Shown one piece after another: positions 8,477 through 18,473 of a DNA stretch of 64,000 bases; the first letter of the stretch is position 1; each line of letters begins with the position of its first letter. The position numbers were made by a program, and so were the translations under genes. Under the pieces are notes generated by a model that saw nothing but the letters and a program-made list of their open reading frames with translations, was not told the DNA's origin and ran no database searches. Source of the DNA: Paraburkholderia azotifigens (GTDB lineage Bacteria; Pseudomonadota; Gammaproteobacteria; Burkholderiales; Burkholderiaceae). The stretch covers positions 1,116,001 through 1,180,000 of the forward strand of contig NZ_VOQS01000005.1 in NCBI RefSeq assembly GCF_007995085.1, given 5' to 3'.

Positions 8477-9087
8477 AGAAATTCACGCAGATAGACAAGG
8501 CTGAACACACAGATCCACACCAGATCGAGGAAGTGCCAAAAGAGACTCAGGCACGCGATCCGGCGCCGCGTGACGGGCGTGAGACCGAACTTGCCGATCT
8601 GATGCATCGTCACGACGATCCACAGCAAACCCGTCGTCACGTGCAAACCATGCGTGCCGACGAGCGTGAAATAACCCGACAGGAACGCACTCGTCGAAGG
8701 CGCCGCGCCGTCGCTCACCAGCTTGGCGAACTCGTACACTTCCATGCCGATGAAACCCGCTCCCAGCACGAACGTCGCGGCGAGCCAGCCGATCACCTTG
8801 CCGCGCTCGTTCGCATACACGTTCAGCATGCCCATGCCGAACGTGAAGCTGCTGGCAAGCAGCAGCAGCGTTTCGCCCAGCACGTAAGGCAGTTCGAACA
8901 GCTGCCTGCCCGTGGGCCCGCCCGCCGTCGCGTTGGCGAGCACGCCGAACGTCGCGAACAGCGTCGCGAAGATCAGGCAGTCGCTCATCAGGTAAATCCA
9001 GAACCCGAGCGTCGTGCGGGTGCCGTCGTCGTGATGGCCGTGCGCGTCGTGCTGATCGCCGGCCCCGTAGGTCGATACGCTTGTCAT
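8473..9087 (-). CDS. cyoC: Cytochrome bo3 ubiquinol oxidase subunit III
   Basis: A 204-aa integral membrane subunit with five predicted helices and a His-rich N-terminus (HDAHGHHDD). The segments [20 protein letters not shown] and [13 protein letters not shown] are typical of the heme-copper oxidase subunit III family. The ATG at 9087 lies 2 bases after the cyoB stop. The subunit does not bind redox centres. Confidence 0.93.
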   Translation of the reverse strand: MTSVSTYGAGDQHDAHGHHDDGTRTTLGFWIYLMSDCLIFATLFATFGVLANATAGGPTGRQLFELPYVLGETLLLLASSFTFGMGMLNVYANERGKVIGWLAATFVLGAGFIGMEVYEFAKLVSDGAAPSTSAFLSGYFTLVGTHGLHVTTGLLWIVVTMHQIGKFGLTPVTRRRIACLSLFWHFLDLVWICVFSLVYLREFL

Positions 9088-9089
9088 GG

Positions 9090-11090
9090 TCAGGCCATCT
9101 CCGCAATGTGCTCGTGATCGCCGCTTTCCAGCAGCGCGAAACGCGCGTTCTCGATCCGCTCGACTTCCGCGGCGGGCACGTAGTAATCGACGTCCTGATC
9201 GTACGAGCGCGCGATGAACGTCGCGATCATGCCGATCAGCCCCACGGCAGCGAACAGCCACATGTGCCACACCATCGCGAAGCCGAACAGCAGGCTGAAC
9301 GCGGCGATGATGAAGCCCGCCGCCGTGTTGCGCGGCATGTGAATGTCTTCGTACTTCCGGGGCTGCACGTAGGCGCGTCCCGACTGCTTGTCGTCCCAGT
9401 GCTGCTCCAGCGACGTGATGACGGGAACGTGCGCGAAGTTATAAAACGGCGCAGGCGATGCCGTCGACCATTCGAGGCTGCGCGCATTCCACGGATCGCC
9501 CGTGACGTCGCGGTTCTGCTCGCGGTTACGGATGCTCACCGCGAACTGGATCAGCAGCGCGAGAATGCCCATGCCGACGACGACAGCGCCCACCAGCGCG
9601 ACGACCAGCCACACATGCCACTCGGGCACCGAGTAGTGATTCATGCGGCGCGTCATGCCTTCGAAACCGAGGATGTACAGCGGCGTGAACGCCAGCCAGT
9701 AACCGACCAGCCAGCACCAGAACGCCACCTTGCCCCAGAATTCGTCGAGCGTGAAGCCGAACACTTTCGGGAACCAGTAGCTGATGCCCGCGAGACAGCC
9801 GAACACGACGCCGCCGATGATCACGTTGTGGAAGTGCGCAACGAGGAACAGACTGTTGTGCAGCACGAAGTCCGCGCCCGGCACCGCGAGCAGCACGCCC
9901 GTCATGCCGCCGACGGCGAACGTCACCATGAAGCCGATCGTCCAGAGCGTGGACGAGTGGTAGCGGATACGGCCGCGATACATCGTGAACAGCCAGTTGA
10001 AGAGCTTCACGCCCGTCGGCACGGAAATGATCGACGTCATGATGCCGAAGAACGCATTGACGTTCGCACCCGAGCCCATCGTGAAGAAGTGATGCAGCCA
10101 GACGAAGAACGACAGAATGCCGATCGACGAAGTCGCATACACCATCGACTTGTAGCCGAACAGCGGCTTGCCCGAGAAGGTCGCGATGATCTCGGAGAAC
10201 GCGCCGAATGCGGGCAGAATCAGGATGTACACCTCCGGGTGGCCCCAGACCCAGATCAGGTTGATGTACATCATCGCGTTGCCGCCAAGCTCGTTCGTGA
10301 AGAAGTGCATGTCGAGATAGCGGTCCATCGTGAGCAGCGCGAGCGTGCCCGTCAGCACGGGGAACACGGCGACAATCAGGATGTTCGTGATCAACGCCGT
10401 CCAGCAGAACACGGGCATCTTCATCAGGTTCAGACCGGGCGCGCGCATGCGCAGGATCGTCACGATGAAGTTGATGCCGCTCAGCGTCGTGCCCAGTCCC
10501 GAGACCTGCAGCGACCATATGTAGTAGTCGACGCCCGTCGTTGGACTGTAGCCGAGCTCGGACAACGGCGGATACGCGACCCAGCCCGTCGCCGCGAAAT
10601 CGCCGACGAACATCGAGATCATCACCAGCACCGCGCCCACGACGGACAGCCAGAAGCCGAGCGAGTTGACGAACGGATACGCGACGTCGCGAGCGCCGAG
10701 CTGCAGCGGCACGACGACGTTCATCAGGCCGAGAATCAGCGGCGTCGCGACGAAGAAGATCATGATGACGCCGTGCGCGGTGAAGATCTGATCGTAGTGA
10801 TGCGGCGGCAGATAGCCCGCTGCGTCGCCGAATGCGATGGCCTGCTGCGCGCGCATCATGATCGCGTCGGCGAAACCGCGCAGCAGCATGACGAGCGCGA
10901 GAATGATGTACATCACGCCGATCCGCTTGTGATCGACGGAGGTAATCCACTCCTTCCACAGATACGGCCATTTGCCCGCATAGGTGAGCGCGCCGAGCAG
11001 CGCGAGACCACCCAGGATGACGACGCCGAGCGTGCCCATGATGATGGGCTCGTGATACGGAATCGCATCGAGCGTAAGTTTTCCAAACAT
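9090..11090 (-). CDS. cyoB: Cytochrome bo3 ubiquinol oxidase subunit I
   Basis: The 666-aa catalytic subunit, carrying the low-spin heme and the heme o3-CuB site where oxygen is reduced and protons pumped. Ligand-bearing segments are visible: [23 protein letters not shown] (CuB His and cross-linked Tyr), HHFFTMG and HFHNVIIGG. About 15 helices fit the E. coli protein (663 aa). I chose ATG 11090 (MFGKLTLDA), which matches the known N-terminus and has GGAG 8 bases upstream. An in-frame GTG at 11096 is possible. Confidence 0.96.
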   Translation of the reverse strand: MFGKLTLDAIPYHEPIIMGTLGVVILGGLALLGALTYAGKWPYLWKEWITSVDHKRIGVMYIILALVMLLRGFADAIMMRAQQAIAFGDAAGYLPPHHYDQIFTAHGVIMIFFVATPLILGLMNVVVPLQLGARDVAYPFVNSLGFWLSVVGAVLVMISMFVGDFAATGWVAYPPLSELGYSPTTGVDYYIWSLQVSGLGTTLSGINFIVTILRMRAPGLNLMKMPVFCWTALITNILIVAVFPVLTGTLALLTMDRYLDMHFFTNELGGNAMMYINLIWVWGHPEVYILILPAFGAFSEIIATFSGKPLFGYKSMVYATSSIGILSFFVWLHHFFTMGSGANVNAFFGIMTSIISVPTGVKLFNWLFTMYRGRIRYHSSTLWTIGFMVTFAVGGMTGVLLAVPGADFVLHNSLFLVAHFHNVIIGGVVFGCLAGISYWFPKVFGFTLDEFWGKVAFWCWLVGYWLAFTPLYILGFEGMTRRMNHYSVPEWHVWLVVALVGAVVVGMGILALLIQFAVSIRNREQNRDVTGDPWNARSLEWSTASPAPFYNFAHVPVITSLEQHWDDKQSGRAYVQPRKYEDIHMPRNTAAGFIIAAFSLLFGFAMVWHMWLFAAVGLIGMIATFIARSYDQDVDYYVPAAEVERIENARFALLESGDHEHIAEMA

Positions 11091-11095
11091 TTCCA

Positions 11096-12094
11096 CTACT
11101 CCGATACCAATGCTGCGTGTGAAGGCAGGCGTGCCGGCTTGACGTACATGTCCGCGTTGGCCGTCGTGCAGATCGGGCGGCCGCTCGCATCGCGCATGTA
11201 CTGATAGACGATGCCGTCGAAGAGCCCCGGCGCCACGTTGCTATACAGCGTCACGGCGTTCTTTCTGCTCGGCTGCTGCAGCACGTCGTAGGCGGCGACG
11301 TCGAGCGTTGTCGGCGACGCTTTCGCATGCGCCACCCAGGCGTCGAACTCGCCGCGGCTCGTGACGACCGTATTGAAGTCCATATCCGAGAAGCCGGGAC
11401 CGCTGAATGCCGACGAACGGCCCGCATACGTGCCCTTGCTGTTCGCGATCAGATGCAGTTGCGTCTGCATGCCGGACATCGCGTAGACCTGGCTGCCCAA
11501 CTGCGGAATGAAGAACGAGTTCATCAGCGATTCCGCCGTCAGACGGAAATCGACGGGCGTATCGACGGGCAGCGCGAGCTGGTTGACGGACGCCACGCCG
11601 TAGTCGGGGTAAATGAACAGCCATTTCCAGTTCAGCGCGACCACTTCCACGCGCACGGGCTTCACGTCGGACTCGATCGGCTTGTATGGATCGAGGCTGT
11701 GCGTTGTCTTCCAGATCAGCACAGCAAGCGTCGCGACGATGATGCACGGAATCGTCCACACGACGACTTCGATCGTGTTCGAATGCGCCCACGTCGGCGC
11801 GTACGTGGCCTTCGTGTTGGACTCGCGGTAGCGCCACGCAAAGTACAGCGTCAGCGCAATCACGGGAATCACGACGAGCAGCATCAGGCCGAGCGCGATC
11901 AGGATCAGGTTTTTCTCCTGCACGCCGATCGCGCCTTTCGGATCGAAAAGCACCATGCTGCAGCCGCCCAGCAGGCTAAGCGCGCCGGTTGCGGCGACGC
12001 GGCCTGCGCGCACGAGATGTCTTCGGAATGGATGAGAGCGGGGCCAGCGTCCCGCTGTATGGGGAGAACCCCCGGGTGTAGGTGGGTTGCGCAT
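11096..12094 (-). CDS. cyoA: Cytochrome bo3 ubiquinol oxidase subunit II (lipoprotein)
   Basis: A 332-aa subunit II with a long basic leader ending in the lipobox LLGGC (Cys 45). Two transmembrane helices follow near 60-85 and 105-125, then a periplasmic cupredoxin-fold domain. As in other quinol oxidases, the CuA ligand set is absent. [20 protein letters not shown] is a CyoA hallmark. The leader looks longer than in E. coli, so the true start could be further in. It is first in the operon and divergent from the MocR gene at 12235. Confidence 0.93.
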   Translation of the reverse strand: MRNPPTPGGSPHTAGRWPRSHPFRRHLVRAGRVAATGALSLLGGCSMVLFDPKGAIGVQEKNLILIALGLMLLVVIPVIALTLYFAWRYRESNTKATYAPTWAHSNTIEVVVWTIPCIIVATLAVLIWKTTHSLDPYKPIESDVKPVRVEVVALNWKWLFIYPDYGVASVNQLALPVDTPVDFRLTAESLMNSFFIPQLGSQVYAMSGMQTQLHLIANSKGTYAGRSSAFSGPGFSDMDFNTVVTSRGEFDAWVAHAKASPTTLDVAAYDVLQQPSRKNAVTLYSNVAPGLFDGIVYQYMRDASGRPICTTANADMYVKPARLPSHAALVSE

Positions 12095-12166
12095 GCTTTC
12101 AGGTTGGTTGCCGGGTTACATAGCCCCATGCATCTATCCCCCAACCGTCGATCAGACGCGATTTTC

Positions 12167-12210
12167 CCGCCATGGCGGCGGCCTTCCAGCGGATACATAC
12201 ATAGGCTATG
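12167..12210. promoter_or_regulatory. Palindromes in the cyoA/MocR divergent region
   Basis: The 140-base gap between cyoA and the MocR gene holds CCGCCATGGCGG (12167-12178), a perfect 12-bp palindrome, and CATAGGCTATG (12200-12210), an 11-bp palindrome. CATACAT occurs at 12196-12202 and again at 12239-12245, 43 bases apart or about four helical turns. The same heptamer is found before the second MocR gene. These are candidate sites for autoregulation; function is inferred from position only. Confidence 0.4.
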
Positions 12211-12234
12211 GCGGCGCATGCTAGAGTAAGACAT

Positions 12235-13674
12235 ATGCCATACATGCGCGACAAGATGCCACACATGCCTTCTTCATCAGCTACACGCAAGCGCGCCGCG
12301 CGGCGGCCCGACTGGATTACCAGCTTCGCGGAGAACGGCAAGGCGCGCTATCTGCAGATCGTCGATCTGATCGAACGCGCCGTCGCCGACGGCAGGCTGA
12401 ATCCCGGCGACCGTTTGCCGCCGCAGCGCAAGCTGGCGGAGATGATCGGCGTGGACCTCACTACGGTGACGCGCGGTTTTGCCGAAGCGCATCGGCGCAA
12501 CCTGATCGAATCGCGCGGACCGCTCGGCACGTTCATCGCACCGCCCAAGGCGACGTTCATGCAGCAGATCGACCTGAGCATGAACATTCCGCCTTCGCCT
12601 GCCGATCTCGATCTCGCCATGTTGCTCAAGCGCGGGCTTTCGCAGGTGCTCGTGCGCAGCGACATCGATCTGCTGATGACGTATCAGCTGGGCGGCGGCA
12701 GCGACACGGACCGTCAGGCAGGCGCTGCGTGGCTCAAGCCCATCCTCGGGCGCGTGGACCCGTCGCGCGTGGCCGTGACGCCGGGCGCGCACTCGGCGCT
12801 CGCCGCGCTGATTCTGGCGCTGACTCAGGCGAACGCGCCCATCTTTACCGAGCAGCTGATCTATCCGGGTCTGCCGCTGATCGCGCGGCAACTGGGACGC
12901 ACGCTCGATGTGATCGGCTGCGACGAATACGGCATGCGGCCCGACGCGCTCGACGCGGCCTGCGCGCATGCGGACGGCGGCCTCATCTATCTGAATCCGA
13001 CCATTCGCAATCCGACCGCGCAAACCATGCCCGCGCAGCGTCGCCAGGATCTGCTCGCCGTCGCGGCGCGCCATGACATTCCCGTCGTCGAGGACGATCC
13101 GTACTGGCTCTTTGCCGACGATCCACCCGCGCCGCTTGCAACGCTCGCGCCGCAGCAGGTGTATTACCTGTCCACGCTGTCCAAATGCATCTCGCCGGGC
13201 CTGCGCGCGGCGTTTCTGGTGCTTCCGGATGCTGGCGCGCAAGAGGCGTTTCTGAAGGCGTTGCGTTCGCTGTCGCTGATGTCGCCGCCGCTGACCACTT
13301 CACTGGTCACGCAATGGATACTCGACGGCACCGCAACGGAAGTGCTGACGGGCATCCTGAAGGAATCGGGGGAACGCCTGCTGGCGGCCAAACAGATACT
13401 GTCGACGGTCGGCATGGCGGCGTTCAGCGGCGCCATTCATGTGTGGCAGCCGCTGCCCGCGCATTGGGCCGCGCAAAGCCTCGCGGCGGCGGCGCGCACG
13501 GAAGGCCTGGTCGTTGCGCCCTCGTCCGCGTTCTGCCAGGACGGCGACGTGCCGAACGCGATCCGCATCTCGCTCGGCGGGTGCGCGCGGCGCACGGAAT
13601 TGACGTCGGCGTTGCGCAAGCTCGCGGCATTGGTCGAACGCAAGCCGTCGGCCGACGACCGCTTGCTGATCTGA
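12235..13674 (+). CDS. MocR-type regulator (GntR HTH + aminotransferase fold)
   Basis: A transcription factor of about 479 aa. It has an N-terminal winged-helix GntR domain (residues about 35-100, with GDRLPPQRKLAEMIGVDLTT) joined to a fold-type I aminotransferase domain. That domain keeps the PLP-site elements NPTIRNPTAQT, VVEDDPYW and STLSKCISPGLR, with the Lys that binds PLP. MocR proteins use the PLP domain as an effector sensor. The start is taken at ATG 12235; 12208 and 12256 are alternatives. It lies next to the far end of the Nit1C operon and resembles the second MocR protein at 24221, including an SMNxPP motif after the HTH. Confidence 0.88.
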   Translation: MPYMRDKMPHMPSSSATRKRAARRPDWITSFAENGKARYLQIVDLIERAVADGRLNPGDRLPPQRKLAEMIGVDLTTVTRGFAEAHRRNLIESRGPLGTFIAPPKATFMQQIDLSMNIPPSPADLDLAMLLKRGLSQVLVRSDIDLLMTYQLGGGSDTDRQAGAAWLKPILGRVDPSRVAVTPGAHSALAALILALTQANAPIFTEQLIYPGLPLIARQLGRTLDVIGCDEYGMRPDALDAACAHADGGLIYLNPTIRNPTAQTMPAQRRQDLLAVAARHDIPVVEDDPYWLFADDPPAPLATLAPQQVYYLSTLSKCISPGLRAAFLVLPDAGAQEAFLKALRSLSLMSPPLTTSLVTQWILDGTATEVLTGILKESGERLLAAKQILSTVGMAAFSGAIHVWQPLPAHWAAQSLAAAARTEGLVVAPSSAFCQDGDVPNAIRISLGGCARRTELTSALRKLAALVERKPSADDRLLI

Positions 13675-13893
13675 CGCGTGGCCGTCATGCATCGCATCTG
13701 CTGCGCTGAATTCTTCGCCAACTGCTGCTGTACGAAAGCCGGCCGCGCAAGAATAATGCCGTCAACGTCGCTTCGGGCATTTCCTTCCTCCTTTTAACCG
13801 GAGCGCGTCGGGATCACTGCGCGAGTGCCCGCGGCCCTCGGCCTTCAACCCGCAGAGCTTGCAGCAGCAATGTTGTATTGCGCGTGGCAAGCA

Positions 13894-15993
13894 CTAAACC
13901 TCGGCATCCATAAGGTGCCGAGGTTTTTTTATTGCAGCGCGAACGGCAAGCGACGCCAGTTCGATGACGATCGTGCAGACGCTCGCGCCCGTGGGAAAGC
14001 AGCCGGCCACGCCTCGTGCCTTCAACGCAAGCTCACTCGCGTCGTCGATATTTCCGCCCGCGACGACGGGAATACGTGCTCGCCGATTGCGCAGTTCGTC
14101 GAGCAGATGCGCCACCAGTTCGATATGCGCGCCCGCCAGCGACGATATGCCGATCACGTCGACGCCATGCGCCACTGCCAGTTCGCAGGTTTGCCCGGCA
14201 GACGCGAACATCGCCCCCGTCGTCACCGCAAAACCCGCGTCCGCGAGAGCCGCAGCAACCACGCGTATGCCGCGGTCGTGGCCGTCCTGGCCGAGCTTGG
14301 CCAACAGAATGCGGGGCGCCCGGCCCAATTGCCGGGCTGCTTGCGCGACGGCTTCGCATGCCGCCTGCCATTGCGCGTCGGACGAGAGTCGCGCGCCGTA
14401 CAGGCCGGCCGACAGTGGCAGATCGATGGATTGCCGCGGCCACACGGCTTCCAGCGCTTGCGTGCATTCGCCCACTGTGGCGCGCGCCCGCATGCATTCA
14501 ATCGTCAATTCCAGCAGATTGCGCTCGCCGTCGCGCGCTGCCTGTTGAAGTGCGACGAGCGCATCGCTCACGCGCCGTGCGTCGCGGGTGCGCTTCGTCT
14601 GATCGATGCGCCGCGTCTGCAACATCCGGATCTGCGCCGCATCCACGCGCTGCGATGCGATCGGCTCGTCATCGGCGACGAAGCGGTTCACGCCGACGAT
14701 CACACGCTCCCCGCTTTCGATATCCGCCTGCGCATGCAGCGCTGATTCGTGAATGCGTTCGCGCACCCAGCCCGAACGTATCGCGTCGACGACACCGCCG
14801 CGCGCATCGATCTCATCGAGCAACGCTCGCGCGCGCGACGCCAGCTCCGCCGTCAGCGCTTCCATCATGTATGAACCGGCCCACGGATCGACCACGTCGC
14901 ACACGCCTGTTTCGTGCTGCAGCACCAGTTGCGTGTCGCGAGCGAGCCGCGCCGATTGCGCGGAAGGCAACGCCAGCGCCTCGTCATACGCGTTGGTGTG
15001 CAACGACTGGGTTCCGCCAAAGATCGCGGCGAGCGCCTCGACCGTCGTTCGCACGACGTTGTTCATCGGCTTTTGCGCGGTCAGCGACCACCCCGAAGTC
15101 TGGCAATGCATGCGCAGCGCACGAGCCTTGTCCGACGTCGCGCCGCTTCGCGCAGCGATTTCCGACCACAGCAGACGCGCGGCCCGCAGTTTTGCGATCT
15201 CGACATAGAAGTCCGTGCCGACGCCGAAGAAGAAGCTCATGCGCGCGCATGCGGCGTTCGCCGGCATGCCGCGCTGCACGAGCGTCTCGACGTAGGTGCG
15301 CGCGTTGGCCATCGTCAGCGCGAGTTCGAGCACGGCGTCCGCGCCCGCTTCCTGAAAGTGATAGCCCGATACCGACAGCGCATTGAAGCGCGGCACGTTT
15401 TGCGCAAGGTAACTGGCGACGTCGGCAGCGATGCGCAGCGACGGTTCCGGCGCGAAGATGCCCGTGTTGCGCACCATGAACTCTTTGAGAATGTCGTTCT
15501 GGATCGTGCCTCGCAGTTGCGACGGGTCTATGCCGCGCTCTTGCGCGGCGACGATCAACGCGCCGAGCACAGGCAACACCGCGCCGTTCATCGTCATCGA
15601 CACGGACACGCGTTCGAGCGCAATGCCCTCGAACAGGCGGATCATGTCCTCCACGGTATCGATCGCAACGCCCGTCATTCCCACGTCGTCGCGCGCGGCC
15701 GGATCGTCAGAATCGTAGCCGCGTTGCGTCGGCAGATCGAACGCGACCGATAAGCCTTGAGCGCCTTCCGCCAACGCCGTGCGGAAAGCGAGATTCGTGT
15801 CGGCGGCCTGCGCGTAGCCCGCGTACTGGCGTATCGTCCACGGCTTGTCCGTGTACATCGACGCAAACGGCCCGCGCACGAACGGCGCCTCGCCCGGCAT
15901 GCTGTCGAGATGCGCGATGCCGTCGATGTCCGCATGCGTGTAGACGCTCGCGAGCGGCACGGCGTGGCGGCGCCGCATCGGGTTCGCGCTCAT
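13894..15993 (-). CDS. Methylmalonyl-CoA mutase, single chain with B12 domain
   Basis: A 699-aa adenosylcobalamin enzyme that interconverts succinyl-CoA and (R)-methylmalonyl-CoA. The N-terminal TIM barrel has the substrate-site Tyr in TIRQYAG (Tyr57), the CoA-binding Arg in EPSLR (Arg187) and the His of SGYH (His212). Tyr plus Arg is the methylmalonyl-CoA pattern, not that of isobutyryl-CoA mutases. The C-terminal cobalamin domain has LGQDGHDRG with the cobalt-binding His572. It is the last gene of the Nit1C operon and overlaps the LnmK-like gene by 4 bases. No MeaB chaperone gene is nearby. The coupling suggests it feeds methylmalonyl-CoA to that neighbour. Confidence 0.93.
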   Translation of the reverse strand: MSANPMRRRHAVPLASVYTHADIDGIAHLDSMPGEAPFVRGPFASMYTDKPWTIRQYAGYAQAADTNLAFRTALAEGAQGLSVAFDLPTQRGYDSDDPAARDDVGMTGVAIDTVEDMIRLFEGIALERVSVSMTMNGAVLPVLGALIVAAQERGIDPSQLRGTIQNDILKEFMVRNTGIFAPEPSLRIAADVASYLAQNVPRFNALSVSGYHFQEAGADAVLELALTMANARTYVETLVQRGMPANAACARMSFFFGVGTDFYVEIAKLRAARLLWSEIAARSGATSDKARALRMHCQTSGWSLTAQKPMNNVVRTTVEALAAIFGGTQSLHTNAYDEALALPSAQSARLARDTQLVLQHETGVCDVVDPWAGSYMMEALTAELASRARALLDEIDARGGVVDAIRSGWVRERIHESALHAQADIESGERVIVGVNRFVADDEPIASQRVDAAQIRMLQTRRIDQTKRTRDARRVSDALVALQQAARDGERNLLELTIECMRARATVGECTQALEAVWPRQSIDLPLSAGLYGARLSSDAQWQAACEAVAQAARQLGRAPRILLAKLGQDGHDRGIRVVAAALADAGFAVTTGAMFASAGQTCELAVAHGVDVIGISSLAGAHIELVAHLLDELRNRRARIPVVAGGNIDDASELALKARGVAGCFPTGASVCTIVIELASLAVRAAIKKPRHLMDAEV
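13897..13930 (+). terminator. Strong terminator hairpin overlapping the end of the mutase gene
   Basis: AACCTCGGCA (13897-13906) pairs perfectly with TGCCGAGGTT (13916-13925) around a 9-base loop and is followed by a T run on the + strand. It would end transcription from the MocR gene at 13674. The hairpin is also the last 11 codons of the oppositely oriented methylmalonyl-CoA mutase gene, whose stop lies at 13894-13896. Confidence 0.85.
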
Positions 15994-16805
15994 CGGCGCC
16001 TCCAGCGCTTTTCAGTCGTCACATCGGCGATCTTCATGCCGTCGCTCTTGCGCCGCACTTCCGTCCAGTGCCGGATGCCCTGCTCGTCTTCGAATCGCCC
16101 GATCATCCGTACGCTCAACACATCGCCGACATCGACATTGCCGTAGTAGAACAGCGAGCGGCTCGTGACGACGGGTGGCTCGTCGTCGCGCCGCCACTGC
16201 CATTCGGCGCGATCGACGAAAGCCTGGAAGCTCGCGAAGTACAGCAGGTCCGCGCCGTTGAAATCGCTGTTCGGACACGGTAAGAATTCGACTGGCTCGT
16301 TCGCCGCGTGTGCGAGATCGGGCAACGCGGCGCGGTCCGCACCGCGCAGGCGCCTGCTCATCTTCGCCAGATGCAACGCGCGCTCGGGCATCGGCACGAT
16401 CTCACCCGTCAATTCAGCCAGCGCCGCGCGCGCGACGGATCGATTGCTGCGCGCCTCGCCGCGCGTGACGAATGCCGACGACATGGAAAGCTCCGCGATC
16501 TGCGCGTCGCCGCGCACGATACGATGCGTGCTGAAATGGCGCACCGGCCCGGTCCTGCACAGCGCGCTATGCAGGTCGAACGCGTCGTCTTCGGAAATCG
16601 AATCGAGGCCGCTGGTCTGCAGGCGGATGGCCGTAAAGGCCGCATACGAGCGGCTGCCATTGTCGTCGCGAAAGTCCGTCTGCGCGCGGCTCGCGTGCGC
16701 CGCAAGCGCCTCCCAGTGACGATGCCCGCACTCCTTGAGCAACCAGTTCTCCGACAATCCCGTGTAGCTCAACTGCGGCATGCCTGCGCGATAGCGATGG
16801 ATCAT
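15990..16805 (-). CDS. LnmK-like (Pnap_2097 family) biosynthetic protein
   Basis: A 271-aa protein that I recognise as the Pnap_2097 family, related to LnmK of leinamycin biosynthesis. LnmK is a double hot-dog enzyme that decarboxylates methylmalonyl-CoA and loads propionyl onto an acyl carrier protein. Visible segments include YTGLSENWLLKECGHRHW at the N-terminus, PCPNSDFNGADLLYFASFQ in the middle and SRSLFYYGNVDVGD late in the chain. It lies 2 bases after the flavoprotein gene and overlaps the mutase gene, so a mutase-decarboxylase pair is likely. No carrier-protein gene was found in the operon. The enzymatic activity is inferred from family and context. Confidence 0.7.
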   Translation of the reverse strand: MIHRYRAGMPQLSYTGLSENWLLKECGHRHWEALAAHASRAQTDFRDDNGSRSYAAFTAIRLQTSGLDSISEDDAFDLHSALCRTGPVRHFSTHRIVRGDAQIAELSMSSAFVTRGEARSNRSVARAALAELTGEIVPMPERALHLAKMSRRLRGADRAALPDLAHAANEPVEFLPCPNSDFNGADLLYFASFQAFVDRAEWQWRRDDEPPVVTSRSLFYYGNVDVGDVLSVRMIGRFEDEQGIRHWTEVRRKSDGMKIADVTTEKRWRRR

Positions 16806-16807
16806 GT

Positions 16808-18100
16808 TCACGCCGCGAGACTCGTCGATGCCGCGTCGAGCGCCGAGCGAATCGCGCCCACGACATGTCCGGCATCGCGTGCGATGCCCGAGAAGCGGCC
16901 CGATCCCCATGTATGCAGCCACGGCAAGCCGATGAAATACAAGCCGTCTTGCGGCGTGATGCCGCGATTGTGGGCGGGATAACCGCGTCCGTTGAACACG
17001 GGTGCATCGATCCAGCTGAAATCAGGTCTGAACCCAATACACCAGATGATCGACGAAATCCCGCTCGCAGCCAGATCGAGCGAGGTGCGCTCGCGTTCCG
17101 GCCGCCACACGGGTGTGTATGGCAAGCCGGCAGGCGCATCGATGCCCTGCCTGCAGATGAACGCATCGATACTCGCATTGATGCGGTTATACGTATCGTC
17201 CGCGCTGTCCAGGCTGGCGATCAGGTTTGGCGCGAATTGCAGGCTGCCGTCGCGCAGATCGTCGAGCCGGCCATACAGTTCCATGCCCTCCAGCGCGAAG
17301 CGCCGCAGGTCGATATCGCGGCCGCCGTCGCGGCCCGTCACATAGTGGTTCGTGTTGTCGCGCACGCCTTCGCGCAGCGGATGCTGATCGACGGGCATGT
17401 CGTAGTAGCGCATGTCCGCGAGCCAGTCGACGACGTCGCGGCCACGATAGAAGCGCGCGCAGCGCGGCGCTTCGCCGACGGCGAGATAGACCTTGCGGCC
17501 CGCCAGGTGCAGATCTTCCGCGATCTGCGCGCCGGACTGCCCCGAACCGACGACGAGCACCGCCCCGTCGGGCAATGCGTGCGGATTGCGATAGTGCGAC
17601 GACTGCATCTGCACGATCCCGGACGGCAGACGTTCGGCCATGCGCGGCACGATGGGCGTGTGATAGCCACCCGACGCGACCACGACATGATCGGCCGTGA
17701 AGTCGCCGTTCGAGGTGGACACGAAATAGCCGCCCGACGGCAACCGCTTCACCTTGCGCACCTCCGTATGCTCGAGTACAGGCGCGTCGACCATGTCGAT
17801 GAACCCGTCCAGATAGGCAATGATCTCGTCCTTCTTCATGAAGCCATGCGGATCGTCGCCCGTGTACGGATAACCCGGCAACGCACATTGCCAGTTCGGC
17901 GTGACGAGGCAGAACGCATCCCAGCGCTGCGAGCGCCACGTATGCGTGACTGTGTGCTTTTCGAGCACGAGATGATCGATGCCCGCCTCTTTCAGGTAGT
18001 AGCTGATCGACAGGCCCGCCTGGCCGCCGCCGACCACGATGACCGTATGGTGCGGCACTCCGTTCGATGCATCTTGAACAACGTTGTTCGCGTTCGACAT
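16808..18100 (-). CDS. MSMEG_0569-family flavin-dependent oxidoreductase (Nit1C)
   Basis: A 430-aa flavoprotein related to flavin-containing monooxygenases. An FAD Rossmann motif VVGGGQAGLSISYYL lies near residue 22 and an NADPH motif VVGSGQSGAQIAEDL near residue 170. It is a conserved member of the Nit1C cluster and probably oxidises an amine or other nitrogen intermediate; the substrate is unknown. I took the ATG at 18100, because the open frame upstream has no homology and covers the next gene. The intergenic gap to the MSMEG_0570-type gene is 65 bases. Confidence 0.85.
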   Translation of the reverse strand: MSNANNVVQDASNGVPHHTVIVVGGGQAGLSISYYLKEAGIDHLVLEKHTVTHTWRSQRWDAFCLVTPNWQCALPGYPYTGDDPHGFMKKDEIIAYLDGFIDMVDAPVLEHTEVRKVKRLPSGGYFVSTSNGDFTADHVVVASGGYHTPIVPRMAERLPSGIVQMQSSHYRNPHALPDGAVLVVGSGQSGAQIAEDLHLAGRKVYLAVGEAPRCARFYRGRDVVDWLADMRYYDMPVDQHPLREGVRDNTNHYVTGRDGGRDIDLRRFALEGMELYGRLDDLRDGSLQFAPNLIASLDSADDTYNRINASIDAFICRQGIDAPAGLPYTPVWRPERERTSLDLAASGISSIIWCIGFRPDFSWIDAPVFNGRGYPAHNRGITPQDGLYFIGLPWLHTWGSGRFSGIARDAGHVVGAIRSALDAASTSLAA

Positions 18101-18165
18101 GATTCGTTCCTGCGTTCGATCTGAATGCGGCGTGCGCGCGTTTGTACGACGCGCCGCATCCGGGT

Positions 18166-18453
18166 TCACAAAAGTTCGACGACCTTGACTTCCGCCTGGG
18201 GATCGACGGCGAAGCGCCGCGCCTGGTCCTCGATCTGCGCGAGCTGATCCATCGCCGCCGAGCACGCGAAGCCGTACTTCTCGCGCACGCGTTCGGAGCC
18301 GATATGCAGCGCCTCGCGTGCACGCCCCACAAAATCGGCAAGCGCATAACACTGCCCCGCGACGAAGAATTCGCCGACCACGGTCGAAGGGGAATAGCAG
18401 TTGGCCTCGCTGCCGTCCGGCCACTGGACCTTGAAGTGCATGACTGGCATCAC
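18166..18453 (-). CDS. MSMEG_0570-family small protein (Nit1C)
   Basis: A 95-aa soluble protein with the core HFKVQWPDGSEANCYSPSTV, belonging to a short family found only with Nit1C genes and named after a nitrogen-starvation response gene. Two cysteines (CYSPST and CYALADF) are in the N-terminal half, but no known cofactor motif is present. ATG 18453 and ATG 18450 are adjacent candidate starts. The function is unknown; its strict linkage suggests a subunit or scaffold role. Confidence 0.8.
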   Translation of the reverse strand: MMPVMHFKVQWPDGSEANCYSPSTVVGEFFVAGQCYALADFVGRAREALHIGSERVREKYGFACSAAMDQLAQIEDQARRFAVDPQAEVKVVELL

Positions 18454-18473
18454 GTTTCCTTTGAGTAAAAAAT

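Noticed and set aside
9081..11204. A 707-codon open frame opposite cyoB
   Set aside because: It is antisense to a highly conserved oxidase subunit, and its composition is low-complexity Arg/His/Asp/Glu.
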